A stretch of DNA of 64,000 nt, taken from the NCBI GenBank assembly GCA_013823325.1, contig PNLY01000005.1, positions 50,846 through 114,845 of the forward strand, in the 5' to 3' direction. The DNA is from Methylobacterium sp. (GTDB taxonomy: Bacteria > Pseudomonadota > Alphaproteobacteria > Rhizobiales > Beijerinckiaceae). Below the pieces are notes generated by a model. That model did not search any database. It saw only the letters and a list, made by a program, of their open reading frames with translations, and was not told where the DNA came from. The position numbers were made by a program, and so were the translations under genes. Shown here in pieces: positions 40,453-50,632 of the stretch (positions are counted from its first letter, which is position 1; each line of letters begins with the position of its first letter).

Positions 40453-43373
40453 CCTCGCGACGCCTCCCGGCTGGCGGCCTGATCGACCGCAGCAAAACCA
40501 TCCGCTTCAGCTTCGACGGGCGTGAGCTCTCCGGTCATCCCGGCGACACGCTCGCCTCGGCCTTGCTCGCCAATGGCGTGCGCCTGGTCGGCCGCAGCTT
40601 CAAATACCACCGGCCGCGCGGGATCATGACCGCCGGCCCCGACGAGCCGAACGCGCTGGTCGAGCTACGCGAGGGCGCGCGGCGCGAGCCGAACAGCAAG
40701 GCGACCGAGATCGAGCTGCATGACGGGCTCGTCAGCCGCAGCCAGAACCGCTGGCCCTCGCTCGCCTTCGACGTGATGGCGCTCAATGCGCTGGCCGGCA
40801 AGGCGCTCTCGGCCGGCTTCTACTACAAGACCTTCATGTGGCCCAAGCGCTTCTGGGAGACGCTCTACGAGCCGCTGATCCGCCGGGCCGCCGGCCTCGG
40901 CCGCGCCGCGACCGAAGCCGACCCGGACCATTACGAGGCGATGCATGCGCATTGCGACGTGCTGGTGGTCGGTTCGGGCGCCGCGGGCCTGGCGGCGACC
41001 CGCGCTGCTGGCGAGGCCGGGGCGCGCGTCATCCTGTGCGAACGCGATGCCCTGGTCGGCGGCGGGCTGCTGATCTGCCCGCAGCACCAGGCCTGGCATG
41101 CCGAGATGCTCGCTGCGCTGAAGGCGCTGCCGAACGTCGAGATCCTGCCGCGGACCAATGTCTTCGGCTATTACGACCACAACCTGCTCGGCGGGCTGGA
41201 GCAGGTTGCCGACCACCGGCGAGAGCCCGGCGAGCACGAGGTCCGCCAGCGCTACCGGACCTTCCGGGCCAAGCAGGTCGTGCTGGCGGCCGGCGCGAGC
41301 GAGCGTCTGATCGCCCTGCCCGGCAATGACCGGCCGGGCGTGATGATGGCCGGTGCCGCCCTGACCTATCTGCGCCGTTTCGGCGTCGCTCCCGGGGAGA
41401 ACGTCGTCGTCTTCACCAACAACGACAGCGCCTATGAGACCGCCCTCGCCCTGGCGGAGGCCGGCCTCGGACAGGTGACGCTCGCTGACGTCAGGCCGCA
41501 GAGCGAGCTCGCCGGCGTGGTCGCGGCGCGCGGTGTCCAGGTCCGGCTCGGCACCGAGGTGGCGGGCTTCGACGGCAAGGTCGCGCTGCTGCGCCCGCGC
41601 GGCGGCACGCTCGGCGATCCTGTCGTCGCCGACCTGCTCTGCCTCTCGGGCGGCTGGAACCCGAACGTCCAGCTCGCCAGCCAGTCAGGTGCGAAGACAC
41701 GATGGGATGCCACGCTGGCGAGCCATGTGCCGGGCGAGCCGGTGCAAGGCGAGCGCTCCGCCGGTGCGGCTCGTGGCCTCTTCGGCATCGGCGCGGCCGC
41801 GCATGACGGCGCCGAGGCGGGCGAGGCCGCAGCCACCGCAGCGGGCTTCCAAAGCAAGCCCGGCTTCGCCTTGCCCGAGCTCGGCCGGAGCGAGCAGGCG
41901 CTGGCGCCGCTCTGGGAGGTCAAGGCGCCCGGCAAAAGCTTCGTCGACCTGCAACACGACGTCACCGCCGAGGACATCCGCCTGGCCCATCGCGAGGGCT
42001 ATGCCCATATCGAGCACGCCAAGCGCTATACGACGCATGCCATGGCGACCGACCAGGGCAAGCTCGGCAGCCTGGTCGGCGCGGCGATCCTGGCCGAAGC
42101 ACGCGGCGAGCCGGTCGAGGCGGTCGGCGTGCCCACCCATCGGCCCTACACCATGCCGGTCGCGGTGGGGGCGCTGGCCGGCCATACCTCGGGCGCACAT
42201 TTCCAACCGGTCCGACGCACCGCGCTGCACGACTGGCATCTGCGCAACGGCGCGGCGATGCAGCCGACCGGCGCCTGGCTGCGGCCGTTCTACTACCAGA
42301 AGCCCGGCGAGACCGGTTGGGCGCCGATCTTCCGCGAGGCGCGGGCGGTGCGCTCGGCCGTCGGCATCTGCGACGTCTCGACCCTCGGCAAGATCGACGT
42401 GCAGGGGCCGGACGCCGCGACCTTCCTCGACCGCCTCTACATCAACAGCTTCTCGACGCTCGCGGTCGGCAAATGCCGCTATGGCGTGATGCTGCGCGAG
42501 GACGGCATCGTCTTCGACGACGGCACCACCTCGCGGCTCGGCGACGAGCATTTCCTGGTGACGACGACGACCGGGAATGCCGCACCGGTGCTGGAGCACA
42601 TGGAATTCCACGCCCAGACGGTCTGGCCCGAGCTCGACGTGCAGTTCTGCTCGGTCACCGACCAATGGGCGCAGATCGCGGTCGCCGGTCCGAAGGCGCG
42701 CGAGACGCTCGCCGCGGCGGTCGAGGGGCTCGACCTATCGAACGAGGCCTTCCCGTTCATGGGCGTCGGCGAGGGCACGATCGCCGGCGTGCCGGTCCGC
42801 CTGTTCCGGATCAGCTTCTCGGGCGAGCTGGCCTATGAGGTCGCGGTGCCGTCCAGCCAGGCCGAGACGGTCTGGGAGGCGATCCTCGCGGAGGGCAAGC
42901 CCTTCGGCATCGAACCCTATGGCCTGGAGGCGATGAGCCTGATGCGGGTCGAGAAGGGCCATGCCGCCGGTCCCGAACTGAACGGCCAGACCACCGCGGC
43001 CGATCTCGGCATGGGCCGGATGATGAAGAAGGCGGGCGATGTCATCGGCCGTGTCCTCGCCAGTCGCCCTGGTCTCGCCGATCCCGGCCGGCCGCGCCTC
43101 GTCGGCGTCCGCCCGGTCGATCCCGCGCAACGCCTGCGCGGCGGCGCCCATATCGTCGGAGAGCCCGGCTCGGGAACGAGCCTCGGCTGGGTCAGCAGCG
43201 TCACCCAGTCCATCGAGCACAAGTGCTGGATCGGCCTCGCGCTGGTCGAGAACGGCGAGAGCCTGAAGGGCCAGCGCCTGTTCGCGGTCTCGCCGCTGCA
43301 CCAGGAAAGCGTCGCGGTGACGATCACCAGCCCGCACCATGTCGATCCGGAGAACGCCCGTGTCCGCGCCTGA
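40449..43373 (+). CDS. soxA: Sarcosine oxidase alpha subunit SoxA
   Basis: The 974-residue protein has an N-terminal ferredoxin-like segment (KTIRFSFDGRELSGHPGDTLASALLANGVRLV, FKYHRPRGI), an NAD-binding fold (DVLVVGSGAAGLAATRAAGEAG, residues 176-200), GASERLIALPGNDRPGVM, and a C-terminal GcvT-like folate-binding region (FYYQKPGETGW, VGICDVSTLGKIDVQGPDA, RYGVMLREDGIVFDDGTTSR, FRISFSGELAYEVAVP, KGHAAGPELNGQTTAADLGMG). This is the standard alpha subunit that transfers the one-carbon unit to tetrahydrofolate. It is ATGA-coupled to soxD and its end overlaps the GTG of soxG. Confidence 0.95.
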   Translation: MTSRRLPAGGLIDRSKTIRFSFDGRELSGHPGDTLASALLANGVRLVGRSFKYHRPRGIMTAGPDEPNALVELREGARREPNSKATEIELHDGLVSRSQNRWPSLAFDVMALNALAGKALSAGFYYKTFMWPKRFWETLYEPLIRRAAGLGRAATEADPDHYEAMHAHCDVLVVGSGAAGLAATRAAGEAGARVILCERDALVGGGLLICPQHQAWHAEMLAALKALPNVEILPRTNVFGYYDHNLLGGLEQVADHRREPGEHEVRQRYRTFRAKQVVLAAGASERLIALPGNDRPGVMMAGAALTYLRRFGVAPGENVVVFTNNDSAYETALALAEAGLGQVTLADVRPQSELAGVVAARGVQVRLGTEVAGFDGKVALLRPRGGTLGDPVVADLLCLSGGWNPNVQLASQSGAKTRWDATLASHVPGEPVQGERSAGAARGLFGIGAAAHDGAEAGEAAATAAGFQSKPGFALPELGRSEQALAPLWEVKAPGKSFVDLQHDVTAEDIRLAHREGYAHIEHAKRYTTHAMATDQGKLGSLVGAAILAEARGEPVEAVGVPTHRPYTMPVAVGALAGHTSGAHFQPVRRTALHDWHLRNGAAMQPTGAWLRPFYYQKPGETGWAPIFREARAVRSAVGICDVSTLGKIDVQGPDAATFLDRLYINSFSTLAVGKCRYGVMLREDGIVFDDGTTSRLGDEHFLVTTTTGNAAPVLEHMEFHAQTVWPELDVQFCSVTDQWAQIAVAGPKARETLAAAVEGLDLSNEAFPFMGVGEGTIAGVPVRLFRISFSGELAYEVAVPSSQAETVWEAILAEGKPFGIEPYGLEAMSLMRVEKGHAAGPELNGQTTAADLGMGRMMKKAGDVIGRVLASRPGLADPGRPRLVGVRPVDPAQRLRGGAHIVGEPGSGTSLGWVSSVTQSIEHKCWIGLALVENGESLKGQRLFAVSPLHQESVAVTITSPHHVDPENARVRA

Positions 43374-43974
43374 CCGACGCTCGCGCTTTCCGGCCTCGCA
43401 GGCTCGCAAGGGCGGGCGCAGCGGCGATGCACCGCTCGCGATCGTCGAACGGCCGGCGACACTGGTGCAGGTGACCGCGCGCAAGGGTCGGCAGGCCGAA
43501 CTTGCCGCCGCCATCGGCAAGGCGTTGGCGCTCGAATTGCCCGAGGCCGGCCGCGTCGCGACCGCCGCGGATAAGACCGCCCTCTGGCTCCAGCCCGGCA
43601 GCTGGCTGATCGAGGCCCCGGCCGGGCAACGCCGCGTGCTGCCGGCCTCCCTCACGCAAGCCTTGAACGGCATCGCCGCAGTGGTCGACCAGAGCCATGG
43701 CCGCTGCATCATCGAGATCTCCGGCGCGGAGGCGCGCGCGGTGCTCGCCCGGCTGTGCCGGCTCGATCTGCACGAGCGGGCCTTCGCGGTGGGCCACAGT
43801 GCTGCGACGCTGGTCGGCCATGTCTCCTGCCTGATCCATCGCGCGGACGGCGAAACTACGTGCTTCCGGCTGCTCGTCGGCTCGACCTTTGCGGAGTGGC
43901 TGCTCGACGAGATCACAGCGGCTGCCGCCTCCTATGGCTGGAGCTTCAACTCGGCCGGCGAGGCCGCCGCATGA
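43360..43974 (+). CDS. soxG: Sarcosine oxidase gamma subunit SoxG
   Basis: The 204-residue protein matches SoxG by position after soxA and by ALPEAGRVATAADKTALWLQPGSWLIEAP, IAAVVDQSHGRCIIEISGAEARAVLARLCRLDLHERAF-type and FRLLVGSTFAEWLLDEI (short segments ALELPEAGR, GSWLIEAP, VDQSHGRC, RLDLHERAFA). The GTG start has GGAG seven bases upstream and overlaps the soxA stop; an ATG 21 bases upstream is the alternative. It completes the soxBDAG operon. Confidence 0.9.
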   Translation: MSAPDRRSRFPASQARKGGRSGDAPLAIVERPATLVQVTARKGRQAELAAAIGKALALELPEAGRVATAADKTALWLQPGSWLIEAPAGQRRVLPASLTQALNGIAAVVDQSHGRCIIEISGAEARAVLARLCRLDLHERAFAVGHSAATLVGHVSCLIHRADGETTCFRLLVGSTFAEWLLDEITAAAASYGWSFNSAGEAAA

Positions 43975-44008
43975 TGCTCTCCGACTTCAGCACCGGAACC
44001 CCAATGCC

Positions 44009-45214
44009 ATGACGATCCACCGGCCCAACCGCCAGCTCGGCTTCCAGACGCGCTCGATCCATCAGGGCTACGATCCCCTGCTGGAGCGCGGCTCGGTCTC
44101 GCCGCCGATCTACATGACCTCGACCTTCGCCTTCCCGAACGTGGCCGCCGCCGATGCGGTCGTCGCGGACGAGGTCGAGGGCTTTCTCTACGGGCGCGAG
44201 CACAATCCGACGCAGGCGCTGCTGGAGCAGCGCGTCGCCTCGCTGGAAGGCGCGGAGGCCGGCGTCGCCGCCGCCTCCGGCATGGCTGCGATCAGCTCGC
44301 TCTTCTTCTCGCTGCTCTCGCCCGGCGACGAAATCATCGTCCACGAGACGCTCTACAACAACACCACGGCGCTGACCGGCGAGGGCCTGCCGCGCTTCGG
44401 CATCAAGGTCGTCAAGGTCGATCTATCGGAGCCGGCCAACCTGACCGCCGCGGTGACGGAGAAGACCCGGCTCGTCTATTTCGAGACGCCGATCAATCCG
44501 ACCGGCGAAGTGCTCGACATCGCCGCGATCGCCACGCTCGCGCATCAGGCGGGCCTGCGCGTCGTGGTCGACTCGACCTTCGCCTCGCCGGCCCTGCAGC
44601 GGCCGCTGGAACACGGCGCCGACATCGTCGTGCATTCGCTGACCAAATACATCAACGGCCATGGCGACCTGCTCGGCGGCATCGTGCTCGGCGATGCGGA
44701 GACGATGCACAAGGTGCGCGGCCTCGGCCTGCGCTATCTCACCGGTGCGACGCTCTCGCCGATGGCCTGCTTCCTGGTGCTGCGCGGGCTGAAGACACTG
44801 AAGGTCAGGATGCGCCAGCACAGCGAGAACGCGCTCGCTGTGGCGCAGATGCTCGACGCGCACCCGGCGGTCAGGGTCGTGCGCTATCCCTTCCTGGGGA
44901 GCTATCCGCGCAACGCCATCGCCCGCAAGCAGATGGCCGGCGGCAGCGGCATGATGTCGTTCGAGCTGCATGCGGGATACGACGGCGCCATGGCGATGAT
45001 GGACAAGCTCAAGCTGATCGCCCGCGCCGTCAGCCTCGGCGACGTCGAATCCCTGATCATGCATCCCGGCGGCCTGCTGCAGGCGCGCCGCAAGGTCTAT
45101 CCCGACGCCAGGCTCGGCACCGGCGTGACCATGGACCTGATGCGCCTGTCGATCGGCCTGGAAGACGCCGAGGACCTGATCGACGACCTCAAACAGGCAC
45201 TCGACGGAGGCTGA
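44009..45214 (+). CDS. PLP-dependent gamma-family lyase (methionine gamma-lyase / cystathionine gamma-lyase related)
   Basis: The 401-residue protein is a Cys/Met-metabolism PLP enzyme: [83 protein letters not shown] with PLP-lysine Lys213 and Asp188, and [13 protein letters not shown]. At the place where methionine gamma-lyase has its diagnostic cysteine (YGC) this protein reads LYNNTTAL, so it is not a classic MGL. It may cleave a C-S bond or act on another gamma- or beta-substituted amino acid released by the preceding oxidases. It lies 34 bases after soxG and four before the permease gene, so it belongs to the operon. Confidence 0.87.
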   Translation: MTIHRPNRQLGFQTRSIHQGYDPLLERGSVSPPIYMTSTFAFPNVAAADAVVADEVEGFLYGREHNPTQALLEQRVASLEGAEAGVAAASGMAAISSLFFSLLSPGDEIIVHETLYNNTTALTGEGLPRFGIKVVKVDLSEPANLTAAVTEKTRLVYFETPINPTGEVLDIAAIATLAHQAGLRVVVDSTFASPALQRPLEHGADIVVHSLTKYINGHGDLLGGIVLGDAETMHKVRGLGLRYLTGATLSPMACFLVLRGLKTLKVRMRQHSENALAVAQMLDAHPAVRVVRYPFLGSYPRNAIARKQMAGGSGMMSFELHAGYDGAMAMMDKLKLIARAVSLGDVESLIMHPGGLLQARRKVYPDARLGTGVTMDLMRLSIGLEDAEDLIDDLKQALDGG

Positions 45215-45218
45215 TGCG

Positions 45219-46184
45219 ATGAGCGGAGACGTCCTGAGCTATGCGTTCTGGCGGATCATCCACTCGATCCCGCTCGTCATCGGCGTCTCCATCATCGGCT
45301 TCGGCATCATGCACCTGGCGCCGGGCGGGCCGCTGGCGGTCTACACGCTGAACCCGACCATCACCGTCACCGACATCGAGCGCATCAAAGTCGCGCTCGG
45401 CCTCGATCAGCCCATCCATGTCCAGTACCTGACCTGGGCCAAGGCAATGCTGACCGGGACCTGGGGCTTCACCTTCTTCGGGGGGCGGCCGGTGCTGGAG
45501 GTGATCGTCGAGCGCCTGCCGGCGACGATGGTCCTGATGGGCACCTCGATGGCGCTCGCCATGCTGATCGGCACGGCGATCGGCATGCTCGGCGCGATCC
45601 GGCGCCATTCGATCTTCGACTATCTCGCCACAACCGGCGCGATGCTGGCCCTGTCCTTTCCGACCTTCTGGTTCGGTCTGATGGCGATCTGGATCTTCGC
45701 GATCCAGCTCGGCTGGCTGCCCTCCGGAGGCATGTACGAGCTCGGCGAGGAGGGCAATCCCTGGGACCTGCTGCGCCATCTCGTCCTGCCGACGATGGTG
45801 CTGACCCTCGTTCTGGTCGCGACCTGGAGCCGCTATGCCCGCTCCAGCTTCCTCGACGTGATCCAGCAGGACTATATCCGCACCGCCCGCTCGAAGGGCT
45901 TAAGCACTCGCGCCGTGCTGTTCGGCCACGCCTTCCGCAATGCGGTGATCCCGCTGGTCGCCCTGTTCGGCGTGCAGCTGCCGACGCTCTTCTCGGGCGC
46001 GCTCGTCGCCGAGACGATCTTCAGCTGGCCCGGCATGGGGCGCCTCTTCGTCGATGCGCTCAACATGAAGGAATACCCGATCCTGATGGGGATGATCATG
46101 TTCACGGCGCTCTTCGTCGTGGTCGGCAACCTGATCGCGGACATCGCCATCGCGCTGATCGATCCGCGCGTGAAGCTGGGGTGA
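45219..46184 (+). CDS. ABC transporter permease, DppB/OppB type
   Basis: The 321-residue inner-membrane protein has six spans and the DppB signature (MSGDVLSYAFWRIIHSIPLVIGVSIIGFGIMHLAPGGPL start; LGLDQPIHVQYLTWAKAMLTG; RYARSSFLDVIQQDYIRTARSKGLSTRAVLFGHAFRNAVIPLV, containing the EAA loop; TIFSWPGMGRLFVDA). It is one half of a peptide/nickel-type import channel with the next gene. It is part of the run that begins at the OoxA/HcnB-like gene. Confidence 0.92.
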   Translation: MSGDVLSYAFWRIIHSIPLVIGVSIIGFGIMHLAPGGPLAVYTLNPTITVTDIERIKVALGLDQPIHVQYLTWAKAMLTGTWGFTFFGGRPVLEVIVERLPATMVLMGTSMALAMLIGTAIGMLGAIRRHSIFDYLATTGAMLALSFPTFWFGLMAIWIFAIQLGWLPSGGMYELGEEGNPWDLLRHLVLPTMVLTLVLVATWSRYARSSFLDVIQQDYIRTARSKGLSTRAVLFGHAFRNAVIPLVALFGVQLPTLFSGALVAETIFSWPGMGRLFVDALNMKEYPILMGMIMFTALFVVVGNLIADIAIALIDPRVKLG

Positions 46185-46188
46185 GGGC

Positions 46189-47094
46189 ATGGCCATGACC
46201 GACATCCCAGCCTCCACCTCCGTATCCGCCGCTGCGCCGAGCCGCTCCTACGGTCAGATGATCGTGCGGCGCTTCATGAGCCATCGCATGGCGGTCGCCG
46301 GCGCGGTGCTGGTGGTGCTGCTCTGCTCGTCGGCCCTGTTCGCGCAGTTCGTCGCGCCGCACGACCCGACGACGATCGACACGGCCAAGCGCTTCCTGCC
46401 GCCCCTCGCCTCCTGGACTTATCCGCTCGGCACCGACGATCTCGGCCGCGATACGCTGAGCAGGCTGCTCTATGGCGGCCAGGTCTCGCTGATGGTCGGC
46501 ATCGTCGCGATGCTGACGACCATGCTGACCGGCACGCTGGTCGGGCTCGCCGCCGGCTACTATGGCGGCATCGTCGACAACCTCTTGATGCGCTTCGTCG
46601 ACACGCTTTTGTGCTTCCCGCAGGTCTTCCTGCTGCTGGTCGTCGCGGCCTTCGTGCCGCCGACCATCCTGTCGATCTCGCTGATCATCGGCCTGACCTC
46701 CTGGATGGAGGTCTCGCGCATCGTGCGGGCCCAGGTCTCGACGCTGAAGGAGATGGACTTCGTCCAGGCCTCGCGCGGCTTCGGCGCCTCGAACTGGCGG
46801 ATCATGCTGGTCGAACTCTTGCCGAACATCGCCGCGCCCGTGCTGGTCGCGGCGACGCTCAAGGTCGCGACCGCGGTGCTGATGGAATCCTATATCAGCT
46901 TCCTCGGCTACGGCGTGCAGCCGCCAATGGCGAGCTGGGGCAACATGCTGACCAATGCCCAGGGCTATTTCGACACCGTGCCCTTCCTGGCGATCCTGCC
47001 GGGCATCCTGATCACCTTCACCGTGATGGGCTTCAACTTCCTGGGCGACGGCCTGCGGGACGCCGTCGACGCCAGGCTGAAGATCGATCCGTAG
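46189..47094 (+). CDS. ABC transporter permease, DppC/OppC type
   Basis: The 301-residue protein has an N-terminal cytoplasmic leader, the DppC segment HDPTTIDTAKRFLPPLASWTYPLGTDDLGRDTLSRLLYGGQVSLMVG, an EAA-type loop (IVRAQVSTLKEMDFVQASRGFGASNWRIM) and VLMESYISFLGYGVQPPMASWGNML near the end. It pairs with the DppB-like protein. No DppD/DppF ATPase genes follow in this operon, so the ATPase must come from elsewhere. Confidence 0.93.
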   Translation: MAMTDIPASTSVSAAAPSRSYGQMIVRRFMSHRMAVAGAVLVVLLCSSALFAQFVAPHDPTTIDTAKRFLPPLASWTYPLGTDDLGRDTLSRLLYGGQVSLMVGIVAMLTTMLTGTLVGLAAGYYGGIVDNLLMRFVDTLLCFPQVFLLLVVAAFVPPTILSISLIIGLTSWMEVSRIVRAQVSTLKEMDFVQASRGFGASNWRIMLVELLPNIAAPVLVAATLKVATAVLMESYISFLGYGVQPPMASWGNMLTNAQGYFDTVPFLAILPGILITFTVMGFNFLGDGLRDAVDARLKIDP

Positions 47095-47126
47095 TCCAAA
47101 GCCAACAACCAAGAGGGGAGACCAGC

Positions 47127-48764
47127 ATGTCCACGACATCGTCACCGACCCGGCGCTCGCTGCTCAAGACCGCTGCGGCATCGAGCCTGATCCTGCCGAC
47201 CGGCGCGATCTTCAGCCCGGCGATCGCCCAGCGCCGCGACCGCATCATCCTCGGCACCACCCAGGAACCGGTGCAGTTCAACCCGCTCCTTTACGTCAAT
47301 GCCGGCGCCGAGAATATTCCCGAAGCCTGCCTGTTCGATGCGCTCTGGGACGTCAACGAGAAGGGCGAGTTCATCGCGAACCTCGCGGCGCGCATCCCGA
47401 CCCGCGAGAACGGCGACATCTCCGCCGACGGCAAGACCTGGCGCATCAACCTGAAGCGCGACGTGAAATGGAGCGACGGCCAGCCCTTCACCGCCCGCGA
47501 CGTCGAGTTCACCTACCAGACCATCGTCAATCCCAAGGTCGCGGTGCGCTCGCGCAGCGGCTTCGACCTGATCGAGAGCTTCAAGCGGGTCGACGACCAC
47601 ACCGTCGAGATCGCGCTGTCGCGCCCCTTCGTGCCCTTCATGTGGGCCTGGCAGAACATGCACATCGTGCCGCACCACCTGCTCTCCAAGGAGGAGAACA
47701 TCAACACCTCGGGCTTCAACGCCCAGCCGGTCGGCACCGGTCCCTATCTCTTGAAGTCGCGCACGGCCGGCAGCCACATGGTCTACGAGGCCAACCCGAA
47801 CTATCATCGCGGCGCCGCCAAGATCAAACAGTTCATCCATAAGTTCGTGCCCGACCAGCTCGTGGCCTATGGCCAAGCGAGGACGGGCGAGATCGACTAT
47901 CTCGGCGTCTCCGGCGTGCCCTTCGACCGCTGGGGCGAGGCGGCCAAGCTGCCGGACCGGACCTTCTTCCCGCTCGCGCAGCCCTGGGTGCAGTTCGTCT
48001 ACTTCAATTGCGGCAAGCCGCAGTTCAAGGACCCGAAGGTGCGGCGCGCGCTCTACATCGCGCTCGAAATGCAGAAGACGATCGATGACGTCTTCTTCGG
48101 CGCCTACAAGCGCACGCTCTCCTACCTGCACACCAGCCACTGGGCCTACAACCACGACCTCAAGGACACCGGCCCCAATCCGCAGCTCGCGGCCAAGATG
48201 CTCGACGAGGCCGGCTGGAAGGTCGGCGCCGACGGCGTCCGCGAGAAGGACGGCGTCAAGATGAAGTTCTCGATGTCGACGACGGCCGGTTTCCCGGCGC
48301 GCCAGGCGACGCAGGCGATCTTCCAGCAGAACTGGAAGGCGATCGGCGTCGAGATGGAGATCAAGAACATGCCGGCCTCGGTGGTCTGGGGCGAGTACAC
48401 CACCAAGTCGCAGTTCGACACGCTGCTGGTCTCCTGGGAGCCGACCGTCGGCATGGACCCCGACTACACCGCAAGGGCCCATTCCAAGATGATCCCGGTG
48501 AAGACCGGCAGCGGCTCGAACTACACCCAGTACGAGAACGCCGAGGTCGACCGGCTGCTCGAGGACGGCGTGAAGCAGACCGACCAGGCCGAACGCAAGA
48601 AGACCTATGCCCGCATCCAGGAGATCCTGCTGGAGGAGGTGCCGTTCGGTCCGCAGGGCGGTGTCTTCCAGGGCCAGATCGCCCACAAGTCGCTGCAGGG
48701 CATCAAGCCCAACCAGTATGTCGTCGACGCTGCCTGGAACGTCCACGAATGGTCGTGGGGCTGA
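47127..48764 (+). CDS. ABC transporter substrate-binding protein, DppA/OppA type, with a Tat-like signal
   Basis: The 545-residue protein begins with a twin-arginine-like signal (TRRSLLKTAAASSLILPTGAIF, ending SPAIAQ), followed by the SBP_bac_5 pattern: GTTQEPVQFNPLLY, LNLKRDVKWSDGQPFTARDVEFTYQTI-like (DVKWSDGQPFTARDVEF), HLLSKEENINTSGFNAQPVGTGPY, QFVYFNCGKPQFKDPKVRRALYIAL and YENAEVDRLLEDG. A GAGGGGAG site sits seven bases before the ATG. It supplies the two upstream permeases. Ligands of this family range from peptides to opines and glycosides; here an N-alkyl amino-acid compound is inferred from the oxidases. Confidence 0.93.
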   Translation: MSTTSSPTRRSLLKTAAASSLILPTGAIFSPAIAQRRDRIILGTTQEPVQFNPLLYVNAGAENIPEACLFDALWDVNEKGEFIANLAARIPTRENGDISADGKTWRINLKRDVKWSDGQPFTARDVEFTYQTIVNPKVAVRSRSGFDLIESFKRVDDHTVEIALSRPFVPFMWAWQNMHIVPHHLLSKEENINTSGFNAQPVGTGPYLLKSRTAGSHMVYEANPNYHRGAAKIKQFIHKFVPDQLVAYGQARTGEIDYLGVSGVPFDRWGEAAKLPDRTFFPLAQPWVQFVYFNCGKPQFKDPKVRRALYIALEMQKTIDDVFFGAYKRTLSYLHTSHWAYNHDLKDTGPNPQLAAKMLDEAGWKVGADGVREKDGVKMKFSMSTTAGFPARQATQAIFQQNWKAIGVEMEIKNMPASVVWGEYTTKSQFDTLLVSWEPTVGMDPDYTARAHSKMIPVKTGSGSNYTQYENAEVDRLLEDGVKQTDQAERKKTYARIQEILLEEVPFGPQGGVFQGQIAHKSLQGIKPNQYVVDAAWNVHEWSWG

Positions 48765-48776
48765 TGCGCTGACCAG

Positions 48777-48818
48777 GGCCCGGAGGCGGACGCGGCGACG
48801 CGCTCCCGATTCCGGGCC
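48777..48818. terminator. Candidate bidirectional terminator between convergent genes
   Basis: GGCCCGGA (48777-48784) and TCCGGGCC (48811-48818) form an 8-base stem around a GC-rich loop that can fold further, exactly between the stops of the Dpp-like binding protein and aconitase X. There is no clear T-run, so termination strength is uncertain. Confidence 0.4.
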
Positions 48819-50525
48819 TCAGGCGAGCCAGGCGGGAAGCCTTGCAGGAGCGGCCCCCGTCAGGGCCGCCTCGACGCAATCGTCGAGCGTCCCCAACCTC
48901 ACGACACAGCCGGAAAGCCCCGGCCCGTAATGGGCGTATTTGCCGGAATTGGTCAGGACGACCTTGGCCTGCTCCGGAAAGACCGGGCGGGTGATCGAGC
49001 ACCAGCAGAGATCGGGGATGAGCGCGACGCCGCTTCGACGGAGTTTTCCCAGCGTGCCGTCAGCCTGCGCCGCAGCGATCACATCCCGGCCTGCCGTTAT
49101 GATGACGGAGAGGCTCGCCGTGACGGGACGGCCGTCGAGCCGCTCGGCGAACGCCCGGCATTCGCCGAGCGAGGCGTGCGGACTGCCGATGGCGACGAGA
49201 TCGACGCCGGCCGGTCCATCGCCCAGCTTGCGCCAGCCAGCGACAAGGTCTTCGCGGGTGACGACGACTTCGTCCTCCGGGCTGCCGCCGAGGCTATCCG
49301 CCTCAGGCGTGATCCCCTCGATATGCAGCATCGCCGCGGCCGAGGTCGTGCCGAAGGCGGCGCAGAGCGCCTTGAGATCGTCCTGGGTCGGCCGGGTGTT
49401 CGTCAGGCCCTTGATCAACGGAATCCGGTCGGGCGAGGCCAGGCCCGTTAGATAGCCGATCAGCGGCCAGGCGGAGGAGTCGATACCGTCCGGCACCTCC
49501 ACCCGGACCGCTCGCCTCGCCCGCCGCCCCTCGTCGAGAAAGGGGCCAGCGAGCGGCGCGCGGCCGGTGACGGCGATGCAGAAATCGAGGAAGTCCGGGT
49601 GCTTGGCAGTGCGAGCACCGAGCACGGAATTGGCGAAGATCACCGCATTCGATTCCGACCAGCCGATCGGCTCGCCGAAGCGCGGCGGCTCCGGGAGCGT
49701 GTAGGGCGCGCAGGTGAAGCTCGCCTGGCAGCCCATGCGGACATAGGTCTCGGCAAGGCGCGCCGCCGGCTCGCCGAATTCTGGCGCGACGCCCTGGCGG
49801 CGCCAGTTCACGTGATCGACGGAGATCGCGTTCATCGTCGTCGGAGTGCGGGCGCGCGCGCCGAACTCTTCCATCTTTTCGGCGAAGACCAGATTGGCCG
49901 GTCCGGCATAGATGCAGCCATCGACATGCGCCCGGGTCACGTCGATGAGCGCCCGCGCGCCCTGCTGGCTCGCCATGGCGACGAGGATGCGCATGGCCTG
50001 CTGCGCGGCGACCCCGTCGCGTCCAGCGAGCATGCGGCGATCCGCAGCCGTCAGAGCCAACTCCTCATGCGCTGCCGCAGCGAGAGCGATCCGCATGCGC
50101 CCGCCATCGGCCACTATGCCGTCCGGCGTGATCGTCGCTTCCTTCGCGGACGACAAGGCTGCGAAGGCCCCCTCCGACAGGCGGATCACCGGGATGCGGC
50201 GACCGAACATCTCGGAGGCGACGATCGCCCCGAGCGTCAACGTATCCTCGGGGCCGGAAAAGACCAAAGCGGCGGGATTTCGGCCCGAGAGGGCAAGCTC
50301 CAGTAGCACGCCGGAGCCGGAGCAGGAGCCGCGGCTGGTCGGCATCAGCACGATCGCGCCGGCGAGCGAGGCACCGTGCAAGGGATGATGCACATCGATC
50401 ACCATCCCGGAAGACGGATCGACGCCGCCCCAGAAGCTCAGGGGCTCGCCGAGGACCACGATCGGCCCGGCGGCATCCCCCACTGCGACGATGATGCCGT
50501 GGTCCTGTCGCGAGGCGAAGTTCAT
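48819..50525 (-). CDS. Aconitase X family hydro-lyase, fused small and large domains (putative cis-3-hydroxy-L-proline dehydratase)
   Basis: The 568-residue protein fuses the swivel (small, DUF126) domain at the N terminus, with its [17 protein letters not shown] motif, to the aconitase X catalytic domain ([117 protein letters not shown]). The family holds cis-3-hydroxy-L-proline dehydratase in bacteria and mevalonate-5-phosphate dehydratase in archaea; the bacterial role is favoured. It follows the enolase-superfamily gene by 107 bases at the end of the TRAP operon, consistent with catabolism of the imported compound. Confidence 0.85.
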   Translation of the reverse strand: MNFASRQDHGIIVAVGDAAGPIVVLGEPLSFWGGVDPSSGMVIDVHHPLHGASLAGAIVLMPTSRGSCSGSGVLLELALSGRNPAALVFSGPEDTLTLGAIVASEMFGRRIPVIRLSEGAFAALSSAKEATITPDGIVADGGRMRIALAAAAHEELALTAADRRMLAGRDGVAAQQAMRILVAMASQQGARALIDVTRAHVDGCIYAGPANLVFAEKMEEFGARARTPTTMNAISVDHVNWRRQGVAPEFGEPAARLAETYVRMGCQASFTCAPYTLPEPPRFGEPIGWSESNAVIFANSVLGARTAKHPDFLDFCIAVTGRAPLAGPFLDEGRRARRAVRVEVPDGIDSSAWPLIGYLTGLASPDRIPLIKGLTNTRPTQDDLKALCAAFGTTSAAAMLHIEGITPEADSLGGSPEDEVVVTREDLVAGWRKLGDGPAGVDLVAIGSPHASLGECRAFAERLDGRPVTASLSVIITAGRDVIAAAQADGTLGKLRRSGVALIPDLCWCSITRPVFPEQAKVVLTNSGKYAHYGPGLSGCVVRLGTLDDCVEAALTGAAPARLPAWLA

Positions 50526-50632
50526 AGCGCTGATCGACGAAGCCGGATGCGGAACAGGCAGAGTTCAAAGCCCCTCCCCGCGGCAGTGATATCACCGAAT
50601 GGCAGGCGCGGAAGACTGCGTCCAGGGACAGC

